DNA from: Siphonodentalium dalli
Taxonomy: Eukaryota; Mollusca; Scaphopoda; Gadilida; Siphonodentaliidae
DNA length: 64,000 nucleotides
Assembly (NCBI GenBank): GCA_032622095.1
Contig: CP136062.1
Location: 6,572,001-6,636,000 of the forward strand
Reading direction: 5' to 3'
Shown here one piece after another: positions 1-10,925 of the stretch. The position numbers and the translations under genes are program-made. How positions within the stretch are numbered: the stretch's first letter is position 1; each line of letters opens with the position of its first letter. The notes below the pieces were generated by a model that was given only the letters and a program-made list of their open reading frames with translations, did not search any database and was not told the DNA's origin.

Positions 1-196
1 TTATGTTATGTACATCACGTTGGCGTTGCCGCATGTATGTGCCATTTCCAATGGAGGAACTCTTGTTAAATTCACCTTCTGAGTTGAATATTTCGCAAAA
101 TTTCTTAGTATTCGAGTCGGTGGATAAACAAAATATCATTTTAAAGTGTCTTGTGTGGGAAATTGAACAGTAATATGTCCACTCGTATGATTTGGC
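1..196 (-). CDS. Possible internal exon, unknown product, cut by window edge
   Basis: Reading the minus strand, an acceptor-like end (GGATATTACAG at 197-207) is followed by 65 codons without a stop, and the frame is still open at base 1. The peptide is rich in Ser, Thr, Asn and Cys: it starts AKSYEWTYYCSISHTRHFK, has the stretch FCLSTDSNTKKFCEIFNSE, and ends near GNGTYMRQRQRD. It has four cysteines and no hydrophobic segment. An alternative donor (GAAG then GTGAAT, near 76) could end the exon earlier. I do not recognise the family. Composition and the splice site favour real coding, but 65 open codons can occur by chance and the polypyrimidine tract is weak. Confidence 0.35.
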
Positions 197-488
197 CTGT
201 AATATCCGAGCTTCAGCGAATCAACGTGAACATAAACCGTTTAATTTTCAACACTAGACACTTATTCTATATATAATATCATTTAATATCATGCTGTATA
301 CATGTCATTGAACTTCTGCAACACCATTAAACTGATTAAAGCTATCATGGCATTGATTAGTGTGACAATGACTTGCCCAAGCTATATACGAGTGACACTG
401 GCAGACGATTAGAAGGCACGAATACTTAAATATTATTCCCCGTGAAAAATAAAATGAAGTACCGCCTGCCCGCCCCTGTTTTTTTCCC

Positions 489-627
489 TCATGTTACCCT
501 AAACTCAGGTATTCTTCCTTTTGGCCTTAACAAAATGACAGGCATCTTAGAATAATCTCTCATTTTCAAAACATACCGGTAAGCATTGGGCACTGTCGTG
601 TTGAATTCCATACTATGCCAACTACCT
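489..627 (-). CDS. Weak candidate 3' coding segment, unknown product
   Basis: A minus-strand frame ends at 489 (TGA on that strand) with the protein-like tail MEFNTTVPNAYRYVLKMRDY followed by a short basic stretch and IPEFRVT. Upstream the same frame runs into the MITE at 630-980, so only the part outside the MITE is of interest. An internal GTATGT (near 577) could be a donor, in which case the stop is irrelevant. No family recognised; chance is a serious alternative. Confidence 0.18.
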
Positions 628-629
628 CG

Positions 630-980
630 GACAAAATAAGTGTCCATTGGCACTGCAGTGTATTTGCCATTCGGCTGAAGTGTCAGAGTTTGTAACTGCA
701 TTTGAACACCGCGGCCGAACGGCAGGTACACCACGGCCAAACGACAACTAGACCCCGACTGAGCGGCATGTACACTGTGGTCAGATTTCTGGTTTATATT
801 GTTTTTTTTGTTTCAGTTTAAGGAACGACACCGCGGCAACTACACCATGGCCGAACATCAAGTACACCGTGGCCCAACTGTAGTTAGCCGGTGCAGCCGC
901 GGTGTAGTTGCATTTTGGCTGCAGTGGCAATGCTAACTGCACCACGGTTACTACCAGTAGTAAGTGGACACTTGTTTTGG
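630..980. mobile_element. MITE with degenerate 21-bp internal repeats, copy 1
   Basis: The ends are inverted: ACAAAATAAGTGTCCATTGG at the left and the complement of AAGTGGACACTTGTTTTGG at the right. The interior is made of a decayed unit of about 21 bp of the type GTACACCGTGGCCGAATGGC, repeated in both orientations. A T-rich tract ending in TTTGTTTCAG (about 801-818) looks like a 3' splice site. A second, longer copy lies at 5639-6616. No target duplication was found, so the superfamily is open. Confidence 0.55.
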
Positions 981-1299
981 TCAGCAGGGTAGGTGACGTG
1001 TAGTAATATTATTAATAACAAAATTATCTAGAATCTACCGTAGATGAACAAATAGCATTGCGAATCTAAAAGCTCTAAATACGTTAATAGAAGCTACATG
1101 TCATGTACTGTGTGTGTTGAAAATTAAGACTCCTAACTTCGCCAAGTCGTGCACACATCTAGAACAGGCTACATAACTCATTTTGTTTATAGTTTGATGA
1201 TAGCGCGATTGAGCTTCATTTTTAGCTCAACTTTGCTATTGCCATGGCTTTGTCGTCCGTCGTCCATGTGTGCGTGTGTACGTGTGCATGATTTGTCAA
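981..1299. other. No gene seen
   Basis: AT-rich single-copy DNA between a MITE and the first family-A array. Nothing with splice sites or motifs could be supported. Confidence 0.5.
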
Positions 1300-2350
1300 C
1301 AATACAGGCTACAGGTCGTAAATATGGTCGGATCATTATGAAATTTTTCATAGCTGTTGACATCAACATTTAGACCGGAACGATTCATTTTGGGCTCATT
1401 CGGAAAAAAAACATGGCCTCCAGCTGCCATCTTCGATTTCAAAATTCAGTCCATTAGCACGGGCTACAGGTCGTACTGTTCGTTTGATCATCATGAAATT
1501 TGTCGTGGATATTAATATTGACATGTACATGTAGATGGGAGCGAGTAATGTTGTGATCATTCGGCCAAAAAACATGGCCACCAGCAGCCATATTGTATTT
1601 TACTCTTTGTATGGCTAGACCCTTTAGCACAGGCTACAGGTCGTACCTTTAGTCTGATCATTTTAAAATTTGTCACGGCTGTTGAAATTGGAATTTAGAT
1701 GGGAACGAGTCATTTTGGGGTCATTCCACAAAAAACATGGCCGCCAGTGGCCATCTTGGATTTCAAAATTCAATCCATTAGCACGGGCTACAGGTCGTTT
1801 TGTACATCTGATCATCATGAAATTTGTCGTGGGTGTTAATATTGACTTGTAGATGGGAACGAGTAATTTTGGGGTCATTACTCTTTGTATGGCTAAATCC
1901 TTTAGCACGGGCTACAGGTCGTACCTTTAGTCTGATCAACATAAAATTTGTCACGGATGTTGAAATTGGAATGTAGATGGGAACGAGTCATTTTGGGGTC
2001 ATTCGGACAAAAACATGGCCACCAGCGGCCATCTTGGATTACAAAATTCAATCCATTAGCACGGGCTATAGGTCGTACCTTTGGATTTTTCTCTTTGTAC
2101 ATGTATGACTAAATATTTCTTCAAAATCCATGCTAAGGGTTATAGACCGATCTGTTTGTTTGATCTTCATGAATGTTGACATTGACATGTACCGGTAGAT
2201 GGGAACGAGTCATCTTGGGGTCATTCGGAAAACAAATGGCCGGCGATGGCCATTTTAGGATTTACTCTAAAGTAAATTTAAGTTGCATCACTAAATCCTT
2301 TGGCACAGCCTACAGAGCACATCCCTCCATTTACTATCAAGCATTAAATT
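1300..2350 (+). repeat. Family-A tandem array (about 155-bp unit), locus 1
   Basis: Six to seven diverged units can be followed by the core GCTACAGGTCGTA (starts near 1308, 1463, 1633, 1787, 1911, 2065; spacing 124-170). Each unit continues with TGATCATCATGAAATTTGTC, then GATGGGAACGAGTCATTTTG, then a GGCCGCCA...GGCCATCTTGGATT segment. The same family recurs at 27150-28060 and, inverted, at 51105-51475. The short frames in it are by-products. Confidence 0.85.
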
Positions 2351-2365
2351 GTTCCCCTACCTAAG

Positions 2366-2395
2366 TTGAGCGACAGTGTCATTGACACTTTCATT
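2366..2395. repeat. Conserved tail motif of family A
   Basis: GTGTCATTGACACTTTCA follows the last unit here and again after the locus-2 array near 28055. The central AGTGTCATTGACACT is palindromic apart from its middle, which suggests an element terminus rather than satellite sequence. Confidence 0.5.
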
Positions 2396-2490
2396 TTTTC
2401 TATTTTAACATGTCTGTATTAATTTTAGGCATACCACGGAAAAGCACAAATAGAATTGATGTTTATTAGTTGTGTGCCAGTATCCTGTCT

Positions 2491-2830
2491 AGGGGTGCCA
2501 TGATTAATCTTGTAATCGATGAACTGTTGATAAAACAGATAATCGATTACCATTTCTGTTTTCGATTAATCTGCGTTATTTATTTCGGACGTTGGAAAAT
2601 GCCAGTTATTGTTGAATACCCTGATTGTACACTTTTACAGACTTTTAATTTACAACCGAGGGGGTTAACAACCTTTGATAATGTATCAGATATTTCGAAA
2701 ACATGAATACTAATATGACCATATAGCTAGCATTATTAATGAACCACAGCTAAACCACTGGCATAAGCTATGATATACTAGTACATGTATATGTCTGTTT
2801 TAATCTTATAAAAAATAACTTCATAGATGT
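2491..2830 (+). mobile_element. hAT-like element, left-end relic
   Basis: It starts TAGGGGTGCCATGATTAATC and stays alignable by eye with the left 200 bases of the element at 8110-8631 (shared ATAATCGATTACCATTTC, GTTATTTATTT and AACAACCTTTGAT). No matching right terminus was found, so it is probably truncated. Confidence 0.55.
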
Positions 2831-3301
2831 GTATTCCCATCAAATAGGATTCACTTAGGCCTTATATCGTGGTATGATTATGATTCATTTCAATCCAGAC
2901 ATGCACAAGAGTTCATCGAAAGAGTGGGTCTTATAGCTAGCAACTCAGAGTATAAATTAGGTCAATCATACATCAGGGCATGTGAAAAATCAGAGTCTAA
3001 ATGCAAACAGACTATGAGCTCACCACCTTCGACTTAAAGCTTCAAACCAAAAAAAAAAAATTAAATGCCGTTCCTTTTGTACAAACTATTATACAATATA
3101 ACTTCCCAACATCAAACTGAAACTAATCAAAAGTCATGACTGTTGGTTCTTGTCCTGAGGGGAGTATTTTACTGAAATGCACATATTGTCAATCCAATTA
3201 AGATGTATACTATACAAAGAAGCTTGTTGAAGAACCAACGCGTTCGATTTCCCGGGAAACAAACTGAAAGTGGGAAATTTATAGGAATTCTACCGGCGGT
3301 G
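2831..3301. other. No gene seen
   Basis: AT-rich, single-copy in this window; includes an A-run at about 3049-3060. Nothing else supported. Confidence 0.5.
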
Positions 3302-4005
3302 TCTAGGGCCCTGCGAATCGGGTGTTTTCATTTCGAATCTCGAATCAAATCAGGCGAACGATTCAAAATCGTATCTTGAATCGAATCATTGTTACGGAAC
3401 CAATAGAGTTCGATCACACCGCTTCTGAGAATGTCCGAGCACTCTTTCACCTTTCACCCTGCCACTGTCGTTGGAATTGATGGCAGGGAAATTTCCAGGG
3501 CTGTTTTGATACCTGTTACAGGTATGGGCGCCCAAACTTGAGAAGCCTAAATGACCCCAAACTCCTAGTGGACAGTATTGAGTCAACCTGAATTTTCAAG
3601 GCAATTCAACAATATGCGCTGTAAATAAACATCTGCAGTTGCAATACAGCCTTCATTTGCATGTTGAATTTTTAAATCAGAAATATTATGTCATATTTAT
3701 AATATATTCATCTGTATCTGTGTTGGTTCGGTGTAGAAGCCGTATTTTAAAGTTATATTGGGATATCGGTACATCCTCTGCTGGAAACAGGTGCCCCCAA
3801 ATTACATTGTATCTCTGGATTCTTCCCTGAATGATGGGTTAATGATTAAGGATTGTCCGCACATGTGGTGTTGTTTTTAAAGAGCGTTTATATACACAAG
3901 TATAAATACGGCTCAATCGGTGTGCTCACGCAGTTGTATTTCTGCGCACTCCGTACTCAGTTGTCAGCGGTGACATCGACGTAAAATGTATGTTATGTAT
4001 GGTCA

Positions 4006-5183
4006 CAGAGGCGGAATGGGCCAACAAAACGGCCCGGGAAATTAATATAATACCGGCCCATCTGTTCGGGGGGTGTCCACAGTCCACCTTGGGAACTTCC
4101 AACTGCACCCCCTCCCTTGAATCAGATGCAGACAAAATACATGTTTTTGCATAATTCCATTTGCACCTCTGGCCTAATATCCTATATATTCCTAAACCTT
4201 GGGTCTATATATTCCCGTTATGAGACCATTCAGATATTTTTACCTGAAAAAATTGCATAAATTCTAACATCTAGCGGTCTAACTCCAGACAAATGCATAT
4301 GGCTACGGACAAGAGACCAGGACACATCGGTCTTTTCATGGTTGTTCGGCCTTGGGTGAGAAAATTTTGAAAATTATACAAGAAAATCGCGAATCCTAGC
4401 ATCTAGACTGGCATCAACTGAAGAATTCCTATTTTGTTGTAAATTTCAATTGGGGGAGGGGCGCGTGAGAATTTTTTTGGGATTTACAGCTGGGCGTTAC
4501 CGTTAAAATCTCGAGATTAACGGGGTCTTTACGTGGTGTTATATGATGCTGACAAGTTCATTTAATGACAAAATTACGATTAGCCATTTGATTCGGCTGG
4601 TTAAACAACACATGTGGCGGCCCACGTCTGGAATTTTCCCGGTCTCCCGATCGACCAGTCCGCCTCTGCCCCACCCACCCCCCCCCGAACGTCACATTAT
4701 ACCGTACTCACACGGGGAACCTGCAAACTTCACAATTTAGGTAACTTCTGTCTTTTCTCGCTGGTTTTCCGCTTCTCAGGTGTACCGTGATATATATATA
4801 TATCTATATATTGGCAGTGCACATTATCCGAAGTAAAACATTTTACATGTGGAATAATTTCCAAATCAATATATTCTTGTTTAGTGACAGTTCCAAATAT
4901 GGTTACAATCGGGACAATCTCAGACGCCGTCGTAAAATGGAATTCACTTCATGAATTTATGTGAGAAGAGTGCCATCTTATTGGATACACGGCTGGTTAA
5001 ACAACACATGTGGCGGTCCATGTCAGTCGGCCCAACCACATATACTAGTACCCCCCCCCCCCCCAAACCGTAAAAAAAACATCGGATTCTCGCTTGATAG
5101 AAAATCACGTGTAATTATAATTTTTACGGGCCTCCGGCCCATCATGAAATTTCCCAGTCCGCCGATCAGCCAGTCCGCATCTG
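4006..5183 (+). mobile_element. hAT-like non-autonomous transposon with intact 8-bp target duplication
   Basis: The element begins CAGAGGCGGAATGGGCC and ends ...GGCCAGTCC-type sequence closing in GCATCTG, the imperfect complement. It is bracketed by the exact duplication TATGGTCA (3998-4005 and 5184-5191). Eight-base duplications and CAG-type ends are typical of hAT elements. A second right-end-like block (4631-4668, ending CCGCCTCTG) suggests an internal duplication or nested copy. Its parts recur in 8023-10925. It contains a C-run at 5051-5064 and a TA-rich run near 4791-4810; no transposase frame is seen. Confidence 0.8.
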
Positions 5184-5186
5184 TAT

Positions 5187-5405
5187 GGTCAACTCAGGAA
5201 GGGAATATTTTGTCGGGTTATTTTGTCCACCCAACATGTCCTTGAAACGGGTACCCGCAAATGACCTTGGGCGATATTTCGGCATCAACGTGAAATTTGT
5301 TTGGTCAACTCGGGGCGTGGAATATTTTTGTCCGGTCAGATTGTCCACCCGACGTGACCTTGACCTTGAAACGGGTACCCGCAAATGATATTTCGGGCAT
5401 CAGTA
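5187..5405 (+). repeat. 115-bp tandem repeat, about 1.9 copies
   Basis: GGTCAACTC recurs at 5187 and 5302, and GAAACGGGTACCCGCAAATGA ends both units. The core CGGGTACCCG is a 10-bp palindrome. It abuts the target duplication of the hAT-like element. Confidence 0.6.
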
Positions 5406-5638
5406 TGCTGTCGGCGTGCATGTACAGGGTTACCTTGAAAAACTAAAATTAATCAATCAACCAAAGCCATAGGACCAGTGGCGGGCTAATATGCTAGTAT
5501 TCATATAAACTGATTTGGATATATGAAGTTCTAAACATACCGTAAGGTAATCAATTGAGTTCCGCATCTAGCGATCACGAACCATGTAAAGAATTTGCAT
5601 AGTGTCGATACAGATTACAGATACATGTACCCCGCTCG

Positions 5639-6616
5639 ACAAAACAAGTGTCCATTGGCACCGTTGTGTATTTGCCATTCGGCCGCGGTGTCAGCGTTTG
5701 TAGCTGTGGTTAAAAGGCAAGTACACTTCGGCCGAATGGCAAGTACAGGTACACCATGGCTGAAAGGCAACTACAATGCGGCCAAATTGCATGTACACCG
5801 TGGTTATATTTATGTTTTGTAATTTGTATCATCTTTTTTCAGTTTACAAAGAGATAAGCAATTTTTTTATTTACTCCCATTGACATAACTTTCAAGTTAG
5901 ATTGTGTTCGTGTTATATGAGTTTCGTTTAAACCTAATTTAGCGACGAAAATATTGATCTTGGAAATAAAAGTATTACGATTTCAAACTACGCGCCATGT
6001 TTTTTACCTTCACCGGAGAAGACGCAGGTTGCAGGATGAACCGGAAGTTCAATTGATGCCTGCAATCTCTTCCATCGAACAATCTCACCCCCTATAAAAA
6101 TACTTGACGCTTTATGAATCTTGTTTCTTCTCTTTTTTTCCAAATTGGTTATAGCGGGACTTCCTTTTGCATGTAACATGTTTTGTTCGCAACTCAATAA
6201 TGTTCGTTGTAAACGGCCGTCGATAAAAGACACCCAACATGTGAGATTTCAAGAACGGTAACTCGTAATGGCATAATTCGCCATTTTATGACTCCAGCCA
6301 TAAATTCATTTATATTAAATAATTCAATGTGACTTTTATGATAGCCTGTTAACTGGAACGTTTTCAGTAGACATCGTCGACTCAAATACGTTATTTTAAA
6401 ATATAATATTGATATTAGATCGCAATTGTTACCGGGAATTTATTGAAATTGGCGTACAGTACCCCTTTAATGAACGTACACCGCTGCAATTACACCATGG
6501 CTGAATGGCAAGTACACTGCGGCCCAACTGTAGTTAGCCAGTGGAGACGCAGTGTTGTTGCCTTTCGGCCGCGGTGGCCACGCTAAGCGCACGGTGGTTA
6601 AGTGGATACTAGTTAT
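5639..6616. mobile_element. MITE with degenerate 21-bp repeats, copy 2, interrupted
   Basis: The left end ACAAAACAAGTGTCCATTGG matches copy 1 (630-980), and the right portion (6471-6610) repeats its CCAACTGTAGTTAGCC and GGTTAAGTGGATACT parts. Between about 5860 and 6470 lies unrelated AT-rich DNA absent from copy 1, so it is either an insertion here or a deletion there. A T-rich tract ending TTTTTTCAG near 5840 corresponds to the acceptor-like tract of copy 1. Confidence 0.5.
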
Positions 6617-6775
6617 TTAGACGCAAAAAACGAGACTACACCAAAGTAAATACCGATTCAAAAATATCTGAATCAGTGGGTCGATTCGGTGTCGATCTTG
6701 AATCGGGTGCCCGATATCGACATCGAATCGAATCGATTCTCGTATATTCGCAGGTCCCTAAGCCATTCAAAGTTT

Positions 6776-7371
6776 CAAAGAACTAGCTCAGACTGTGTAA
6801 AGTTAATAGTAAAGATACGGTACTACTGTACTGCCCTGCATGTAAGTAATCAACCAAGTACATGTAACTGGGATTATTTAATATGCGTTTATGACTGCAG
6901 TCAAACCATAACTCCAAAATAATTAACAGTTCTGTGACTGCATTATATGCAGTTTAAAAAGAACCCTGGTTATATTCATTGAGAAATGTCATGTCAATTT
7001 AAACGAAACTCGATGAACGTCATCATGTACGGTAGCTTTCACTCACCCAAACAAGTACATATTGGTAATATGTCTAAGCATGAAGTATTACCTGTATATA
7101 ACAGAACTGTATTATACAAAGCACAAAAAGAATGTATGGAATATTCACTATATTGATGTACATACAGCTATTCAAACAACCAGCTCAGACTATGTAAAGT
7201 TAATAGTAAACATACTACTGTACTGCCCTACCAGTAAGTAATTGACCAAGTAACTGGGGTTATTTAATGTGAATTTATGACTGCAGTCAAACCATAACTC
7301 CATGATAATTAACAGTTATGTGACTGCATTATATGCAGTATTAAAAGAAACCGTGGTTATATTCATTGACG
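6776..7371 (+). repeat. Direct repeat pair, about 200 bp each
   Basis: Bases 6776-6982 and 7175-7371 share long blocks such as TATGACTGCAGTCAAACCATA and GTGACTGCATTATATGCAGT, with a 190-base single-copy spacer. The pair shows moderate divergence. No coding frame is seen. Confidence 0.75.
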
Positions 7372-8022
7372 GCTGCTGATACAGTTACATACATGTACAG
7401 CTTGTCGCACTTGTACTGGAAGTTACTGTTTCATACCAGTTGATGTTTACATGCGTTTTAACCATGCACTCCTCTCAGTGGGTGTCTTGCATTTGATAGC
7501 CACATTTAAAGTCATTACCAAAAGTCTACCTGGCCCAGTGGGGTGCCAATCCGGTCCAGTGAGTCATTTACTCTGACAGGGCAGTACAGTGGGGCTTTTT
7601 TAACAATACACGGTTTGGACACGGTAAGATATGAGACGCGATACATGATCAGCGATACAATATGAATTTGTGAAACATGATCAACAATACGATTAGTCGA
7701 TACATGTCACTGTACACTAAATATCAGAACCAACATGTACTGGAGATGGAGATGGAGTTCATGTTAAACTAAAATGCAGTTGTATACATGTACATGTAGT
7801 TATCTACATGTACATGTTAGATGAGTCAAATACACATACATGTACATGTAATTAAGGATGTGCCCTATCCATGAATTTTCAAACAATGTCAATTTCTAAA
7901 AGTTAAACAAAATTGTCATGTACCATACCAGTACATGTACATTGTAGGTCACTAGATAGTTTGAAGGGAGGTATTTGCAAAAGAACATTGCATTATCCAT
8001 CATTATCTACATGTAGCGTATT
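7372..8022. other. No gene; TACATGTA-rich stretch
   Basis: Holds a cluster of overlapping TACATGTA palindromes (about 7785-7855) and no supportable exon. Confidence 0.5.
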
Positions 8023-8109
8023 CAGAGGCAGACTGGGCCAAAAAACCGGCCCGGGAAATTAATATAATACCGGCCCATCTGCACCGCCCCCCCCCCCTGG
8101 AATCAGAAT

Positions 8110-8631
8110 TAGGGGTGGCACGATTAATCGTATAAAGCCGATAATCGATTACCATTTCCATAGTCGAATAATCTCTGTTATTTATTTCTGACGACGTGCT
8201 GGGTATTATTGAATACCGTGTTTGTTTTACAGTTTAACAACCTTTGATCATGCATCAGAAAGAGTCTGATAACATGAGCATTCTGATACTTAGATATTAC
8301 TAGTACAGTCTATCACTTATCGTGTGGTGACTGCTAAATGAAACTCACTATTTATTATAACCTTGACAATTTGACATCACCGAGATATGTGCTGGTATTG
8401 AATACGTGTACATAGTGCTCATTAGTCATTACCGGTGGTTTATGGTGGACATTATTAGCATAAAAATTGCATCAGGCAAGTATTTTAATCAACAGATTCA
8501 ACACCCACCCAATAGGCCATATTACGGAATACGGTACATCCACTGTTGATATTAGGTACGATTAATCGATTATAAATCGATTATTGATAACCGATTATCG
8601 ATTATCAAAATAAATAATCATGGCACCTCTA
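8110..8631 (+). mobile_element. Nested hAT-like MITE with exact 8-bp target duplication
   Basis: Termini are TAGGGGTGGCACGATTAATC and the complement of the right end, TAGAGGTGCCATGATTATTT (17 of 20 alike). ATCAGAAT is present on both sides (8102-8109 and 8632-8639). Removing the 522-bp element plus one duplicate restores the host sequence seen nearby at 8690. Palindromic ATCGAT-rich blocks lie just inside both ends. No open frame; presumably moved by a transposase encoded elsewhere. Confidence 0.8.
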
Positions 8632-9074
8632 ATCAGAATCTGTTCAGGGGATGTCCACCTTGGGGAAACTCCAACTGCGCCCTTGAATCAGAATCTGTTC
8701 AGGGGGTGTCCACCTTGGGGAAATTCCAACTGCACCACCCCTCCCCCCTTGAATCAGAATCAGACCAAATACATGTTTTTGCATAATTCCATTTGGAGCC
8801 CCTTGCACCTCAGTGCTCTGGCCTAATATCATATATATTCATAAACCATGGTTCTATATATTGCCTGTATGAGACCATTCAGTTATTTTTACCTGAAAAA
8901 TTGCATAAATTATAACATCTAGCGGTCTAACTCCAGATAAATGCACACGGCTACGGACAAGAGACCAGGACACATCGGGCTGTCCATGGTTTTTCGGCCC
9001 GGGGTGAGAAAAATTTGAAAACTGTAGGGGAAACCCGGGCAAAGCGGATTGCCCGGGCAAAGCCGATCACCTTT

Positions 9075-10330
9075 ATTATACCCCCTTTTAAGAAAAAAGG
9101 GGGGTATACTGTTTTGCACCTGTCCGTCTGTGTGTACCGTACATACGTCCGTCCTATGTCTGTTCATGTCATAACTTGAACAGAAGTGCTCGGATATCAA
9201 TGAAATTAGGTTTGGATGTTCACTACTATGAGCACATTAAATGGAGGGTCCCATCGTTTTGTTCGGATTTACCATTCTAGAGTTATTCATCTTTGTTTAT
9301 CTGGAATAGTGGCTTTTTGGTCCGTCTGGTGTCTGTTCATATCGTAACTTCAACAGTTGTGGTGGGATCTCAACCAAATTTGGTGTGGATGTTCACAACT
9401 ACCCTGTATGAGGACATTAAATCGAGGGTTCCGTTGTTAAGTTCGGATTTTCCATTCTAGAGTTATTCATCTTTGTTTTAGTACTAGTATCTTGAAATGT
9501 TGGATTTTTAGTCCGTCTGGTGTCTGTTCATGGCATAACTTGAACAGTCGTGCTGGGATCTCAATGAAATTTTGTATGGATGTTCACTACTACCAGGGCA
9601 TTCAATAGAGTGTTCCATCGTTTTGTTCGGATTTTCCATTCTAGAGTTATTCATCTTTGTTTATCTGGAAATGTTGGCTTTTTGGTCTGTCTGGTGTCTA
9701 TTCATATCGTAATTTCAATAGTTGTGCTGGGATCTCAATGAAATTTGGTATGGATGTTTACAACTATGAGGACATTAAAAAGAGGGTTCCATCGTTTTGT
9801 TCTGATTTTCCATTCTAGAGTTATACATCTTTGTTCATCTGGAAATGATGGCTTATTGGTCCATCTTGTGTCTGTTCATGTCGTAACTTCAACAGGTGTG
9901 CTGGGATCTCAATGGAATTTTGTATGGATGTTCACTGCTATGAGGACATTCAACAGGGGGTTCCATTGTTCTGTTCCGCTTTTCCATTATAGAGTTATTC
10001 ATCTTTGTTTATCTGGAAATGTTGGCTGTTTGGTCCATCCGATGTCTGTTCAGCTCATAACTTGAACAGTAATGTTCGGATCTCATGAAATTTTGTATGG
10101 ATGTTCACCAATATGAGGACATTTACATGTAGTGGCACATTCAAATGTTTTTTGTTTGTTTTTTGTTCCATAGTTATTCATCTTTGTTTATATGAAAATG
10201 CTGATTTCTGGGTTCATATGTCTGAGTATATATAGCCATGATAAGTTATAGATGTGCCCACACTAGGCGGTATGCCACGAGTGGGTATGCACCGGACGAC
10301 AGTCCATCTCTTGTTATTTCAATACTATCA
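9075..10330 (+). mobile_element. Element with hairpin end and central 178-bp tandem array
   Basis: It begins with a strong hairpin (ATACCCCCTTTT at 9079-9090 paired with AAAAGGGGGGTAT at 9095-9107), followed by a GTCCGTC-rich segment. A central tandem array comes next, then a right part with the inverted pair GTGCCCACAC/GAGTGGGTATGC near 10253-10290. A hairpin end, central tandem repeats and a palindromic 3' region recall the pearl/HINE-type Helitron-like elements of molluscs; that assignment is inference. No replicase frame is present. Confidence 0.45.
9160..10205 (+). repeat. 178-bp tandem array, about six copies
   Basis: AGTTATTCATCTTTGTT starts at about 9281, 9461, 9644, 9818, 9993 and 10172, a spacing of 174-183. 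Units also share GGGATCTCAATGAAATTT and TTCGGATTTTCCATTCTAGA. Divergence of 10-20 percent between units points to an old array. The plus-strand frame across 9745-10065 follows from the repeat and is not a gene. Confidence 0.85.
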
Positions 10331-10925
10331 AATTATTCCTTATCTATCGGTATTTTAGAATAAGGTCGTTTCGTGTTGGGTTAGTTTTTATATATTTCCA
10401 CAATACATGTGTGGAATAATACAATATGACAATTTGCTAAATTCGATAGGGCACCCGCGTAATGCCCCAGATTGTAAAAAGATGTGCTGTGGGCAAAGCG
10501 GATCATTCATACCATGACTAACTTCCATCACACATGCGTAGATTAAGTGAATTTGGATAAATCTAATAAGATGGTCCGACAAAACTCGTGCCTTGTCGGA
10601 GCATATCCATAATTGAAAACTTTGAACGTTAGAAAAAACGCTATTTTAATTATTTGCAATAAATATGAGGTGTGCGTGAATTTTTTTTGGGATTTACAGC
10701 TGGGAGTTGCCGTAAAAACATCGAGATTAACGGGGTCTTTACGTGGTGTTATATGATGCTGACAAGTTCATTTAATGACAAAATTACTATTAGCCAATTA
10801 GGCTGGTTAAACAACACATGTGGCGGCCCACATCGGTTTCATTTGCGGCCCAACCACATATACCCCCCACGGCCTCGGGCCCATCAGAAATTTTTCTGGT
10901 ATCCCGATCGGCCAGTCCTCCTCTG

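Larger units (their letters stand above)
3302..6762. mobile_element. Possible hAT-like element split by later insertions
   Basis: The left end reads TCTAGGGCCCTGCGAATCGG; the complement of the right end reads TTAGGGACCTGCGAATATAC. Both are followed by blocks rich in GAATCGA. The two ends are 3.46 kb apart and enclose the element at 4006-5183 and the MITE at 5639-6616, which would have entered later. No 8-bp target duplication is visible at the outer ends, so these could be two unrelated decayed copies. Confidence 0.35.
8023..10925 (+). mobile_element. Large hAT-like composite element
   Basis: The left end CAGAGGCAGACTGGGCC and the right end ...GGCCAGTCCTCCTCTG match the termini of 4006-5183. 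Flanks AGCGTATT (8015-8022) and AGCTTGTT (10926-10933) agree at 6 of 8 positions, as expected of an aged target duplication. Its left third and right 250 bp are alignable with 4006-5183. Between them sit a younger hAT-like insertion (8110-8631) and a tandem-repeat element (about 9075-10330). A duplicated segment near 8632-8760 is repeated twice (AATCAGAATCTGTTCAGGGG). Confidence 0.65.
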
